Shown here piece after piece: positions 50,789 through 58,381 of a DNA stretch of 58,381 nt. The translations under genes and the position numbers were made by a program. Position 1 is the first letter of the stretch, and every line of letters begins with the position of its first letter. The notes under the pieces are model-generated. The model searched no databases and had not been told where the DNA came from. It saw only the letters and a program-made list of their open reading frames with translations. This DNA is from Anaerolineales bacterium HSG25 (GTDB lineage Bacteria; Chloroflexota; Anaerolineae; 4572-78; J111), in NCBI GenBank assembly GCA_030377865.1, contig JAUCGA010000026.1, forward strand, positions 1 through 58,381. The letters are read 5' to 3'.

Positions 50789-52579
50789 TTATGTTTCTTG
50801 CTGAACAAACTCAGGTAATCGCCGTAGCCCGACATGGTCAAGCAAGCCGTTCAAATCCTCTCGGACTGACCATAACACGCCTTCCGCGGTCATCAGTTCT
50901 AACGCTTCGTCGGTAAAGCCGTCATTGGCAAAGTACCAAACCCAGACCACATCGGCCTCTAACTCCTCTTTAACAAAGGCCGCTTTGCGTAACACAATCT
51001 CAATCGCCTCGCGGCCTACTTTGCGGCCATGCAGATATTTACTCTCACCGACCCATTTGATGATGCCTGCCGCGCCCAAGATGTCAATCTCTCGTTCGGG
51101 GCCAACACCCAACCGTTCTCGCAAATGGAGATAGATGAAATCAGGAATCGGCACTTCGTCGTCATAATGAAAAAACCGGCCCGGTAACGTTTTGCGTTGG
51201 CTACTCAGCAACACCTGCGCCATGTAGACCTCGGCCAGATAACCCAAATGCTCTTTGATTTGTCGCTCTAACCGTTGGTAGCGCCGAATCAGCGTATCAC
51301 GAACCCCATCCGCATTTTTCCCCTCAACATCAATACGTCCCCAAACCTTCAAAAACTCAATCAAAATCGGGTCATTGACCTTACGGAACCAGTTGCCTAG
51401 CTCCAGAAATTCAACCAAATCGCCGCGTGAGAGTTGAATCAGCACATCCCGTATCTTTTCAAGCGGTACATCCTGACGGTCTCGCTCCCACAACTCACGT
51501 TTGATACGAGCCAAATCGATTCGTTCCTCTTCCTCTAGGGCAGACAGATACAACACCCATTTGGTAATCCCATACTCATTGATTCTCTCAATCCATTTGC
51601 TGACTTGGTCATTTAACTCGGCCCAAATAAAGCCGGAGGATAGGTCAACTGCCAGCATGTTGTTTAGGGTGTCTTGGTCATACAGTGGCTCATTTTGATA
51701 TTCCGCTTGTTGAATGACTGCGGTAATATAATAGGGGTTACCACCACATCGTTCAGCGATAATTGGGGCCATGTCGTCAGATATTTTTGCCCCATAATAT
51801 GTCGCGGACCGTAACGCTAATTCGGCTCCCCAATAGCTAACCAATGGTTTGATGGGTAAACTCCGAAACCGTCCAAATAGTGCCCCGCGACCCAATATTT
51901 CCCTTGACAGAATGGTCATGGCCGAACCTGTCACAAAGTGAGGGCAGGTATTCGATTCTACGGCTCGTTGCATCCAGCCGACCACATTAAAATTATGTTG
52001 GGGGAGTTTGCTGTTTTGAAACTCATCCAGAAACATGATGATATTGCTATCATCCCAATCGCCGATTTCACGCGGTAACATGACCGCGCTTTCGTAGGGT
52101 GAGGATACACCATTTTTGAGTAATAAATCTAGTAGATTAAAACTCGATAGAAAATGTTTAGGAAACTCTGCTTTACTGGTTAGATATGCCTTCAGGTCAT
52201 TTTGAGGAATATGTCGATCTGACAAGACTTGTGGCTCTCGTAATCGAAACGCCCCATACCAGCGAATGAAATTCTCGACATACTTGACCGGAAAACTGTC
52301 GTGAGGTGCTAACTGGTCTGGGAAGGTGTAAAATATGGGGATAATCGCCTCTGGGTCACGATAATCTTGCTCCCAAAATAGACGATTAATAACGCGAATA
52401 AATATCTCAGTTTTACCCATGCGTCGTTGACCAAGCAGGACAGTTGAGATGGTGCGGCGCATGTTGATGTTCAACGCGGCTTTATATAGATAATCCAGAT
52501 ACTCTTGTCGGTCGGTGAAGACGCTGTCGGGCACTTGGGGTCGAACGACCCATTTTTGATTGGTTTGTTTTATGGGCAT
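50789..52579 (-). CDS. AAA ATPase fused to PD-(D/E)xK nuclease-like domain
   Basis: 596 residues. The archaeal-ATPase-like N-terminal part (20-290) has Walker A GQRRMGKTE (50-58) and Walker B NIIMFLDEFQN with Asp185/Glu186. A winged-helix section (about 335-410) follows. The C-terminal part carries EREIDILG (Asp499) and WVGESKY (Glu512, Lys514), the spacing of a PD-(D/E)xK nuclease as in DUF234 proteins of this ATPase family. These proteins are widespread, of unknown role, sometimes linked to mobile elements or defence. AGGAG precedes the ATG, with a MITE-1 just upstream. It stands alone. Confidence 0.85.
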   Translation of the reverse strand: MPIKQTNQKWVVRPQVPDSVFTDRQEYLDYLYKAALNINMRRTISTVLLGQRRMGKTEIFIRVINRLFWEQDYRDPEAIIPIFYTFPDQLAPHDSFPVKYVENFIRWYGAFRLREPQVLSDRHIPQNDLKAYLTSKAEFPKHFLSSFNLLDLLLKNGVSSPYESAVMLPREIGDWDDSNIIMFLDEFQNSKLPQHNFNVVGWMQRAVESNTCPHFVTGSAMTILSREILGRGALFGRFRSLPIKPLVSYWGAELALRSATYYGAKISDDMAPIIAERCGGNPYYITAVIQQAEYQNEPLYDQDTLNNMLAVDLSSGFIWAELNDQVSKWIERINEYGITKWVLYLSALEEEERIDLARIKRELWERDRQDVPLEKIRDVLIQLSRGDLVEFLELGNWFRKVNDPILIEFLKVWGRIDVEGKNADGVRDTLIRRYQRLERQIKEHLGYLAEVYMAQVLLSSQRKTLPGRFFHYDDEVPIPDFIYLHLRERLGVGPEREIDILGAAGIIKWVGESKYLHGRKVGREAIEIVLRKAAFVKEELEADVVWVWYFANDGFTDEALELMTAEGVLWSVREDLNGLLDHVGLRRLPEFVQQET

Positions 52580-52590
52580 GGTGCTTTCTC

Positions 52591-52697
52591 CTGTGATGGT
52601 AAATATTCAGTAAACTCGCTAGAAAGAGCGTCAGAAACCCGATTTCTCAAAGAAATCGGGTTTCTAGGGCGGTTTTACTGAACTTTTACCTGTGATG
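52591..52697. repeat. MITE-1 element with 8-bp target duplication
   Basis: The 91-bp element 52599-52689 is flanked by ctgtgatg at 52591-52598 and 52690-52697. It lies immediately upstream of the ribosome site of the ATPase gene, where a promoter or leader would be expected. Confidence 0.92.
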
Positions 52698-52708
52698 GGT
52701 ATCACGCC

Positions 52709-52741
52709 AGACCTGACAGGTTTTAGAAACCTGTCAGGTCT
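52709..52741. repeat. 33-bp AGACC palindrome
   Basis: Perfect arms agacctgacaggttt and complement around TAG. It lies just after the AEC transporter stop codon on the minus strand, where it could fold in the transcript, but it lacks a T run. Confidence 0.85.
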
Positions 52742-52758
52742 GAAGCTGGACAAAATTT

Positions 52759-53664
52759 CTACAGATATGATAGCAGAATCGTCAAGCTGAACAAACTGGC
52801 AATGGTCGAAAATAGGGTCGTGGTGGTGATCATTTCAGGCACAATATCATACTCAATGGCGATAATGGAGACTAGTACGGCCACTGGCATGCCCGCCTGT
52901 AAAACCCCGGCGGAGCGCTCTAGCCCTGTCACCCCGAACATGGCGGCGAAGAGAATCGCCAACACCGGCCCACCAATTAAGCGGATGCCAGTAGCAACCA
53001 TCACATCGGCATTAATGCGTGGTTTCTTGACCTCGCTCAGTTGAACGCCTAAGGTGACTAACATCACTGGAATCATAGCTTGGCCTAACAAACTGGTTAT
53101 GCGAACGACTGACAATGGGACGGAGAACGAGGTCGCCAAAAAGAAGGTGGCCGGAATAACGGCGACGATGGCGGGCGTTTTTAACACCTCAACCACGGCG
53201 ACCAATCCACCGCCGCCTCGCACGCTACTGGCCGCCCCCACACAGATGATAAAACCCACCAGCACGATGGCAATAAAGTAAAAGGTGGCCGGCACTAGAG
53301 CCGATTCACCCAAACCAAACTCGACAATCGACAGGCCGAAGTTGCCAATGTTGCCAAACGAGGCAATCATTATATACGCCGCGGTTATCTCTGCCGAGCG
53401 ACGCAGTAGTTTGGCGATACCAAAGGCCAGCAGTGAGCATGCCACATGGACAATAATGATATACACCATAATTCGGGCGGCGAGTGTTAGCTCAATGCTG
53501 GCTGTGCTAATCACATTAAATGTAAAGGCTGGCACGAACAGATAGTAGGCCGCTCGAGATAGGGTGCGTGCCTCCAATGCCAGCCGAGGTCCAGCCACAT
53601 AGCCCATAACAACCAAGGCAAAAACAGGGGTAACAATGTTGATAAAAATGAGTAACAGTTCCAT
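52759..53664 (-). CDS. AEC-family (auxin efflux carrier type) transporter
   Basis: 301 residues with ten predicted helices in two five-helix repeats. Family signs are the N-terminal ITPVFALVVMGY-like start, the FGNIGNFGLSIVEF loop in helix 4 and MPVAVLVSIIAIEYD near the end. Bacterial AEC proteins move organic anions such as malate or malonate; the substrate here is not deducible. Start ATG at 53662-53664. The 278-nt gap to the sensor kinase gene, divergently oriented, should hold both promoters, but I find no strong match. Confidence 0.88.
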   Translation of the reverse strand: MELLLIFINIVTPVFALVVMGYVAGPRLALEARTLSRAAYYLFVPAFTFNVISTASIELTLAARIMVYIIIVHVACSLLAFGIAKLLRRSAEITAAYIMIASFGNIGNFGLSIVEFGLGESALVPATFYFIAIVLVGFIICVGAASSVRGGGGLVAVVEVLKTPAIVAVIPATFFLATSFSVPLSVVRITSLLGQAMIPVMLVTLGVQLSEVKKPRINADVMVATGIRLIGGPVLAILFAAMFGVTGLERSAGVLQAGMPVAVLVSIIAIEYDIVPEMITTTTLFSTIASLFSLTILLSYL

Positions 53665-53942
53665 AGGTGAAGGTTATACCTTTAGGTCGAATTGTGGTAT
53701 ATTTGGAGTAACAAATTCTTGGCCGTTTAATGGAAGATATATATGAAATGCTCCGGTCTTCCTCAACCCCTATTTTAGCCTAATTCATAAATATGGCTAC
53801 ATGGAGACGGCCCTCTATAACGCGAATAACATCCCAAAAATACTACCCCTTAACTAACAAAAACCATGTACAATATAGAGTACTCCGTTTGCGTCAGCGA
53901 AGGGGTACCAAGTGTTTTTCCTAACAGGAGTTTTGTATCGTC

Positions 53943-56285
53943 ATGACGATTTGGCAATCTTTCGTTGAGAGGTTCTTGCTCTATCAGACTAACAATCCAA
54001 CACTGGCTCGTAAAGCATACCGCCTTAGTGTGATGACCTTTGGGTTGTTTATGGCCGCGGTAGCCGCGTCGCTAGTTAGTCTTCTCACCGACCTTGTTGT
54101 TCTATCTGGAAGCACGATTATAGTCGCACCATTGGCCTGTTTGCTAGGGTATGGGTTAGTTCGGTTGGGCTATATTCAGTTGGCTAGTGTTTTTATGGTG
54201 ACCGTAGTTGCGATCATCAGCTTAACTCCAAACATTTTTGATTTAAGCGATATTAATGCTGTGCAGTATGTGAGTTTGACAATTTCGATTCTTTTGGCCG
54301 GACTATTTTTAGGCCACCGAGCCATGCTAATTGTGGTCGCAGTGGTTAGCGTCATTGCCTTTATTGCCGAAGAAGAGATTAGTTATAGCCTGACCATATC
54401 CTTAAGTTATCTTACCATCTCTTTAGTAGCCTACATGCTCATTCACGAACAACGGCGTGTTCGTAAGATAAGCGATATTCTGTTTGACTTGAGCCAAAAT
54501 TTATTGACTGTTTCATCCGAACAAGAACTTCTCCAAACTTTGGTTCAACCGAAACTGCAAAAAAATGTGGCAAATGTCGCCCTGCTTTATTTTGATTTGG
54601 ATAAACATGGGCATCCTGTCGGCTTTGAACCAGTGGCGAGTTGGCAAAGTTCATCAGCCACTCCGTTTCCGATACAGACACGGCAACTTGTGATAGACTA
54701 TCCGTTGGCCGAATTGTGGATGATTAATGCAAAACAGCCGTTATTGTTAACGAATGTAGCAACCAATAATAAACTCCAGCCTACCCAGCAAGGGGTTTTA
54801 CTTAAAGATAAAATTTTAACCCAGGTTGTTGTTCCTCTTGTCCAACAGCGGCATTGGTTGGGACTGTTGGTGTTTAACTGGCATATCGGCCATCGTTTTA
54901 CTGACCATGAGATGGCAGTCTATCAAACGTTGCCCGTGTTGATTACCCCTATCGTCGCCAATCGGAGACTGGTCAGCGGTTTGGAACAACGGGTTGCCCA
55001 ACGAACCGAGGCACTCCGCGAATATCGCCATCATCTGGAGGAGATGGTCACAGACCGTACCCAACGACTAGCAGTGATTGCTCAGTTAAGCGGGCAACTA
55101 AACGCTATTCTCGACTTGGATAAACTGCTGATTGAACTGGTCAACCAAATTAAAGTCAGCTTTGGATTTTACCATGCCCATGTCTATCTGCTCAACCAAA
55201 CCAGTGGCGATTTAGAGTTAGCCGCTGGGTCGGGTGAAATCGGGCAAACCTTAAAACAACAAAGATACCAACGTATCGCTGGGCAGGGGATTGAGGGTCA
55301 AGTCGCGACCACTAATCGGCATTATTTATGTAACAACACTGACGATGATGCGAACTTTATACCGAATCCATTACTGCCTAATGCCAAATCAGAACTCGCC
55401 ATGCCATTGCATATTAATGAGCGAGTTTTAGGGGTGCTAGTCATCCAAAGCGAACGAGTAAACAGGTTTACGAAAGAGGATGTGTCGATGGTGCAGACCA
55501 TTGCCGACCAAACTGCCATCGCCATTGATAATGCCATTCTGCTGAGTGAAAAACAGGCCACCATCCAGCAATTGCAGGCTCTCGATGAGCTAAAAACTGA
55601 CTTTTTGACCAGCATGAGCCATGAACTACGTACCCCGTTAAATGCCATTTTGGGCTTTACCGAAATTTTGCTCGAAGGGATTGACGGTGAATTACCAGAG
55701 TTGGCACATGGCGATATTCAGTTGATTCGGAGCAACGGAGAGATGTTGCTGACGATTTTGAACGATATTTTGGACATATCTCGTATCGAAGCGGGCATGA
55801 TGGAGATATTCCCTCGCCCCTTAGCCGTAGCCGAGATTATGAATGACGTTTTTTCCACCGCTCAATCATTGGTAAGGGGTAAACAAATTGCCTTATCGCT
55901 TGATGTCGCACCAAATTTACGTCATATCTATGCGGATCGGTTACGCTTGAAGCAGATCCTCATTAATATCATCAGTAATGCCCTTAAATTTACAAAACAG
56001 GGTCAAGTTAAGATTATCGTTGACCAAGATTCTGAGGATACGACAGCCGTCAAGTTTCGTATTATTGATACTGGAATTGGTATCTCGAAAGAAAAACAAA
56101 CAGTCATATTCCAGAGTTTTAAGCAGGCCGACATGACCAAAACTCGCGAATATGGCGGCACTGGATTAGGTTTGGCAATCAGTAAACAACTGGTCGAAAT
56201 GCATGGCGGAGAGATTGGCGTAGTTAGTGAAGAAGGCGCAGGTGCTGAATTCTGGTTCACCATTCCCAATGTTAAAGAGGTTTAA
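53943..56285 (+). CDS. Membrane sensor histidine kinase with GAF domains
   Basis: 780 residues. Five to six membrane helices (about 30-170) form an uncharacterised N-terminal sensor. Then come a GAF domain (about 180-350) related to the first domain of the 31371 and 34528 kinases (WLGLLVFNWHIGHRF), a second GAF (about 375-540), the dimerisation helix with His560 in [16 protein letters not shown], and an ATPase domain with NALKFTKQG, DTGIGIS and GTGLGLAIS. There is no receiver, so it needs a separate partner. AGGAG lies before the ATG. It is followed by cheR and cheB, suggesting a common pathway. Confidence 0.92.
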   Translation: MTIWQSFVERFLLYQTNNPTLARKAYRLSVMTFGLFMAAVAASLVSLLTDLVVLSGSTIIVAPLACLLGYGLVRLGYIQLASVFMVTVVAIISLTPNIFDLSDINAVQYVSLTISILLAGLFLGHRAMLIVVAVVSVIAFIAEEEISYSLTISLSYLTISLVAYMLIHEQRRVRKISDILFDLSQNLLTVSSEQELLQTLVQPKLQKNVANVALLYFDLDKHGHPVGFEPVASWQSSSATPFPIQTRQLVIDYPLAELWMINAKQPLLLTNVATNNKLQPTQQGVLLKDKILTQVVVPLVQQRHWLGLLVFNWHIGHRFTDHEMAVYQTLPVLITPIVANRRLVSGLEQRVAQRTEALREYRHHLEEMVTDRTQRLAVIAQLSGQLNAILDLDKLLIELVNQIKVSFGFYHAHVYLLNQTSGDLELAAGSGEIGQTLKQQRYQRIAGQGIEGQVATTNRHYLCNNTDDDANFIPNPLLPNAKSELAMPLHINERVLGVLVIQSERVNRFTKEDVSMVQTIADQTAIAIDNAILLSEKQATIQQLQALDELKTDFLTSMSHELRTPLNAILGFTEILLEGIDGELPELAHGDIQLIRSNGEMLLTILNDILDISRIEAGMMEIFPRPLAVAEIMNDVFSTAQSLVRGKQIALSLDVAPNLRHIYADRLRLKQILINIISNALKFTKQGQVKIIVDQDSEDTTAVKFRIIDTGIGISKEKQTVIFQSFKQADMTKTREYGGTGLGLAISKQLVEMHGGEIGVVSEEGAGAEFWFTIPNVKEV

Positions 56286-56292
56286 CCGTTAC

Positions 56293-56500
56293 CAAGGAAT
56301 GAGTCCTAAATAAGTTGCGTACTCCAGAGTGGTTCAATCTCTATAGATGTTCAGATAAATATTTTCAGCCATCACCTTCCCGCAAGTTCTAAACTTGCGG
56401 GAAGGTTGGCCTTGAATTGAAAACCATTATCTGAAAGACTGTAAGATTGAACCACTCTCATAACGAACTGCACAAGTTAATTAATCCCGTTTCCAATCCC
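56293..56500. repeat. Family G element with nested MITE-2
   Basis: The palindrome gagtggttcaatct ... agattgaaccactc is split by MITE-2 (TA at 56342-56343 and 56442-56443). The uninterrupted copy at 46053 has TTA at this point, which shows a TA target. Confidence 0.85.
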
Positions 56501-56520
56501 GTTTTCTAAGGATAGTAGAT

Positions 56521-57345
56521 ATGAATACAGTCGAAATAGAACAACTTGAGATAAATTTGCTTTTAGAGGCGTTATATCAGCGGTATGGCTACGACTTTCG
56601 GCAGTATAGCCAAGCCTCTATTAAACGCCGTGTCACGCATCATCTCACAAAAACAAACCATGATACAATTTCAGCCTTGATCCCTCATCTCTTATATAAT
56701 GAAGAGGCTTTTAAGGCTTTTTTATTTGATATTTCGGTCACTGTGACTGAAATGTTTCGAGACCCGTGGTTTTATGCCACCCTACAAACTGAAATCTTCC
56801 CCTTTCTTAAAACGTTTCCTTTTATTAATATTTGGCATGCTGGGTGTGCAACTGGCGAAGAAGTCTATTCTTTGGCGATTTTGCTCAAAGAGAACAACCT
56901 TTATGACCGAGCGCATATCTATGCTACCGACTTTAACGATCGAGCCTTGCAAAAGGCTAAAAGCCGTATCTATCCCCTAGAACGGATGAAAGATTATAGT
57001 GCTAATTATCAGAAAGCGAGCGGTAAACACTCTTTGTCTGACTACTATCATGCCCAATACGATGCTGTTATTTTTGATTCTGCACTACAAAAAAATATTA
57101 CCTTCGCAAACCATAACTTAGCTACGGACGGTGTATTTAGTGAAATGCACCTCATATTGTGTCGCAATGTTCTCATCTATTTTAACCGAGAGTTGCAGAA
57201 TCGAGTTTTATCTGTATTTCGAGATAGTTTGTGCTACAATGGCTTTTTATGTTTAGGTAGTAAGGAAACGTTAGACTTCTCTGAGGTGCGAAACACTTTT
57301 GTTGAGGTCGCTCGAAAGGAGCGAATTTATCAACATAAAGGATGA
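56521..57345 (+). CDS. cheR: CheR-type protein-glutamate methyltransferase
   Basis: 274 residues. The helical N-terminal domain (1-75) and SAM-binding fold contain WHAGCATGEEVYSLAI, IYATDFNDRALQKA and LILCRNVLIYF, the standard CheR set. It would methylate glutamates of a chemoreceptor, but no receptor, CheA or CheW gene is in the window. AAGGATAG precedes the ATG. It is separated from cheB by 145 nt that hold a long palindrome. Such isolated CheR/CheB pairs often serve kinases with unusual sensor inputs rather than flagella. Confidence 0.92.
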   Translation: MNTVEIEQLEINLLLEALYQRYGYDFRQYSQASIKRRVTHHLTKTNHDTISALIPHLLYNEEAFKAFLFDISVTVTEMFRDPWFYATLQTEIFPFLKTFPFINIWHAGCATGEEVYSLAILLKENNLYDRAHIYATDFNDRALQKAKSRIYPLERMKDYSANYQKASGKHSLSDYYHAQYDAVIFDSALQKNITFANHNLATDGVFSEMHLILCRNVLIYFNRELQNRVLSVFRDSLCYNGFLCLGSKETLDFSEVRNTFVEVARKERIYQHKG

Positions 57346-57374
57346 TAAGTAGTTTTCAGAACTAACGTGTAAAT

Positions 57375-57449
57375 TGTCATTCCCGCATGTTTTGAGCGGG
57401 AATCCACTGACAACACATAGATTCCCGCTCAAAGCATGCGGGAATGACA
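57375..57449. repeat. Palindrome between cheR and cheB
   Basis: Arms of about 29 bp (tgtcattcccgcatgttttg...gggaat and inverse) around a short loop. A common bacterial REP-like sequence; it may modulate the cheR-cheB transcript. Confidence 0.75.
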
Positions 57450-57490
57450 TATTGATAAAAGTGACAACTTAGAAATGAAAGTTACTTATT

Positions 57491-58075
57491 ATGGGGCGTG
57501 TTAGTATGAGAGATAAATTTTATCAGGCTTTGGTTATTGGCGCGTCCGCGGGTGGTATCAGCGCGGTTGCTACTCTTTTGTCAGGCTTGTCCCCGCGACT
57601 TACTATTCCAATTATGATTGTTCAGCATCGCCTACCCGTACTCGACCAGTTTTTGACCCAATACTGGAATGATGCCAGTGTTTTTCAGGTTAAAGAGGCT
57701 GATGATAAAGACGCTCTCCAACCCGGAGTAGCCTATGTCGCCCCCCCTAACTACCATTTATTGGTTGAGCAGGACAAAGTATTGTCCTTATCAATTGATC
57801 CAAAAATATGCTACGCTCGTCCCTCGATTGACGTTTTGTTTGAAACTGCGGCTGATGCTTATCTGACTCAGGTGATAGGTGTTATTTTGACTGGAGCCAA
57901 TAGTGACGGTACCGCGGGCTTACGGCGAATCAAGATAAATGGTGGCTTGACGATTGCTCAAGCACCCAACACCGCAGAATCTACAACTATGCCACAATCT
58001 GCTATTGATAGTGGAGTGATTGACGAAATATTACCCCTAACCAACATCTCCCTTTTTTTGAACAACCTTTTTTAA
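57491..58075 (+). CDS. cheB: CheB-type methylesterase, catalytic domain only
   Basis: 194 residues with no receiver domain. The catalytic triad of CheB is present: Ser19 in IGASAGG, His in IVQHRLP, and Asp in LTGANSDGTAG. It removes methyl groups (or deamidates) on receptor glutamates. Without a receiver it cannot be activated by phosphorylation in the usual way. A second possible start (57506) lies six codons in. The pairing with CheR and a GAF kinase suggests a non-motility chemosensory pathway. Confidence 0.9.
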   Translation: MGRVSMRDKFYQALVIGASAGGISAVATLLSGLSPRLTIPIMIVQHRLPVLDQFLTQYWNDASVFQVKEADDKDALQPGVAYVAPPNYHLLVEQDKVLSLSIDPKICYARPSIDVLFETAADAYLTQVIGVILTGANSDGTAGLRRIKINGGLTIAQAPNTAESTTMPQSAIDSGVIDEILPLTNISLFLNNLF

Positions 58076-58084
58076 GTAGCTGTA

Positions 58085-58246
58085 AAAGCTAAGGCTCTTT
58101 GGGGCTTTCCGTGTAAACGTCATGATTGTGTCATCATCTTCCCGCAAGTTTTAAACTTGCGGGAAGATTGCCCCATCAAAGTATCTAATTCAGGATTCAG
58201 GATGCAGTTTTGAGTTGCACGGAATCTACCAGAGAACCAAAACTAA
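58085..58246. repeat. MITE-3 element with near-perfect target duplication
   Basis: The 146-bp element 58093-58238 (ends GGCTCTTTGG and CCAGAGAACC) is flanked by aaagctaa and aaaactaa (one mismatch). It has a cttcccgcaag hairpin. Confidence 0.8.
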
Positions 58247-58249
58247 GGC

Positions 58250-58381
58250 AATTTCAAGAAAATAAATCTCCCAAATTGAGCAGAGTCTCTACCCCCCTCA
58301 GTCCCCCCTGCTAGGGGGGAAGCGGCTCCTCCCCCTAGCAGGGGGAGGCTGGGAGGGGGTAGAGTGTCACAATGGTTTTGG
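58250..58381. repeat. MITE-6-like element running off the window
   Basis: Same ends and ctctaccccc core as 48847-48982, plus an additional ccccctagcaggggg block. It is truncated by the window edge. Confidence 0.6.

Overview
The window (about 45-48% G+C by eye) looks like the chromosome of a filamentous, signalling-rich bacterium, most probably a Chloroflexota (Anaerolineae/Caldilineae-like). The grounds are indirect: a Ser/Thr kinase with a proline-threonine stalk, a TPR-CHAT protease, GAF-rich histidine kinases, a BTAD-type regulator, a plant-like long HisG with a separate HisB and HAD protein, and a genome crowded with palindromic repeats. No rRNA, tRNA, CRISPR array, phage gene or intact transposase was seen.

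Layout. 1-850: an antitoxin-like gene and a deletion scar of two gene remnants (type III restriction subunit, UvrD-like helicase). 789-1730: membrane-anchored alpha/beta hydrolase. 2500-7990: a sulfide/persulfide-type cluster of Tat-exported Fe-S protein, cytochrome b, DUF2892 protein, BASS/ACR3-type transporter, sulfide:quinone-reductase-like flavoprotein and a small ORF. It starts with a consensus promoter overlapped by CsoR/CstR-type operators and ends in a terminator. 8368-12671: glycan-type membrane protein, cation-chloride cotransporter, small hypothetical gene. 13121-24140: a conflict/signalling island with a tandem-kinase Ser/Thr kinase, a small gene plus membrane gene resembling CATRA components, a PIN toxin-antitoxin pair and a 1533-residue TPR-CHAT protease. 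24446-25197: retropepsin-like protease and partner. 25269-30810: hisG-hisD-hisC-HAD-hisB on the minus strand, with the HAD protein lacking its catalytic aspartates. 31371-45926: three large sensor kinases, a response-regulator adenylate cyclase, proB, a metallo-beta-lactamase-fold enzyme and a double-receiver BTAD regulator. 46176-53664: EamA transporter, GNAT, HAD phosphatase, glnS, ATPase-nuclease fusion, AEC transporter. 53943-58075: membrane sensor kinase, CheR and CheB.

The most striking feature is between the genes. Almost every intergenic space holds miniature inverted-repeat elements of several families, some still flanked by target-site duplications (TSDs). MITE-1: 91 bp, GTAAA ends, 8-bp TSDs (IS66-like). 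MITE-2: about 98 bp, TA target (IS630/Tc1-like). MITE-3: 138-146 bp, GGCTCT ends, 8-bp TSDs. MITE-4: 91 bp, GGTA ends, 8-bp TSDs. MITE-5: 103 bp, 13-15-bp TSDs. Others are a 33-bp AGACC palindrome and two looser families called G and MITE-6 here. They nest in each other, often sit exactly at stop codons, have split what looks like one operon, and two palindromes are read in frame inside the CHAT protease gene. Family names with this numbering are mine; no database was consulted.
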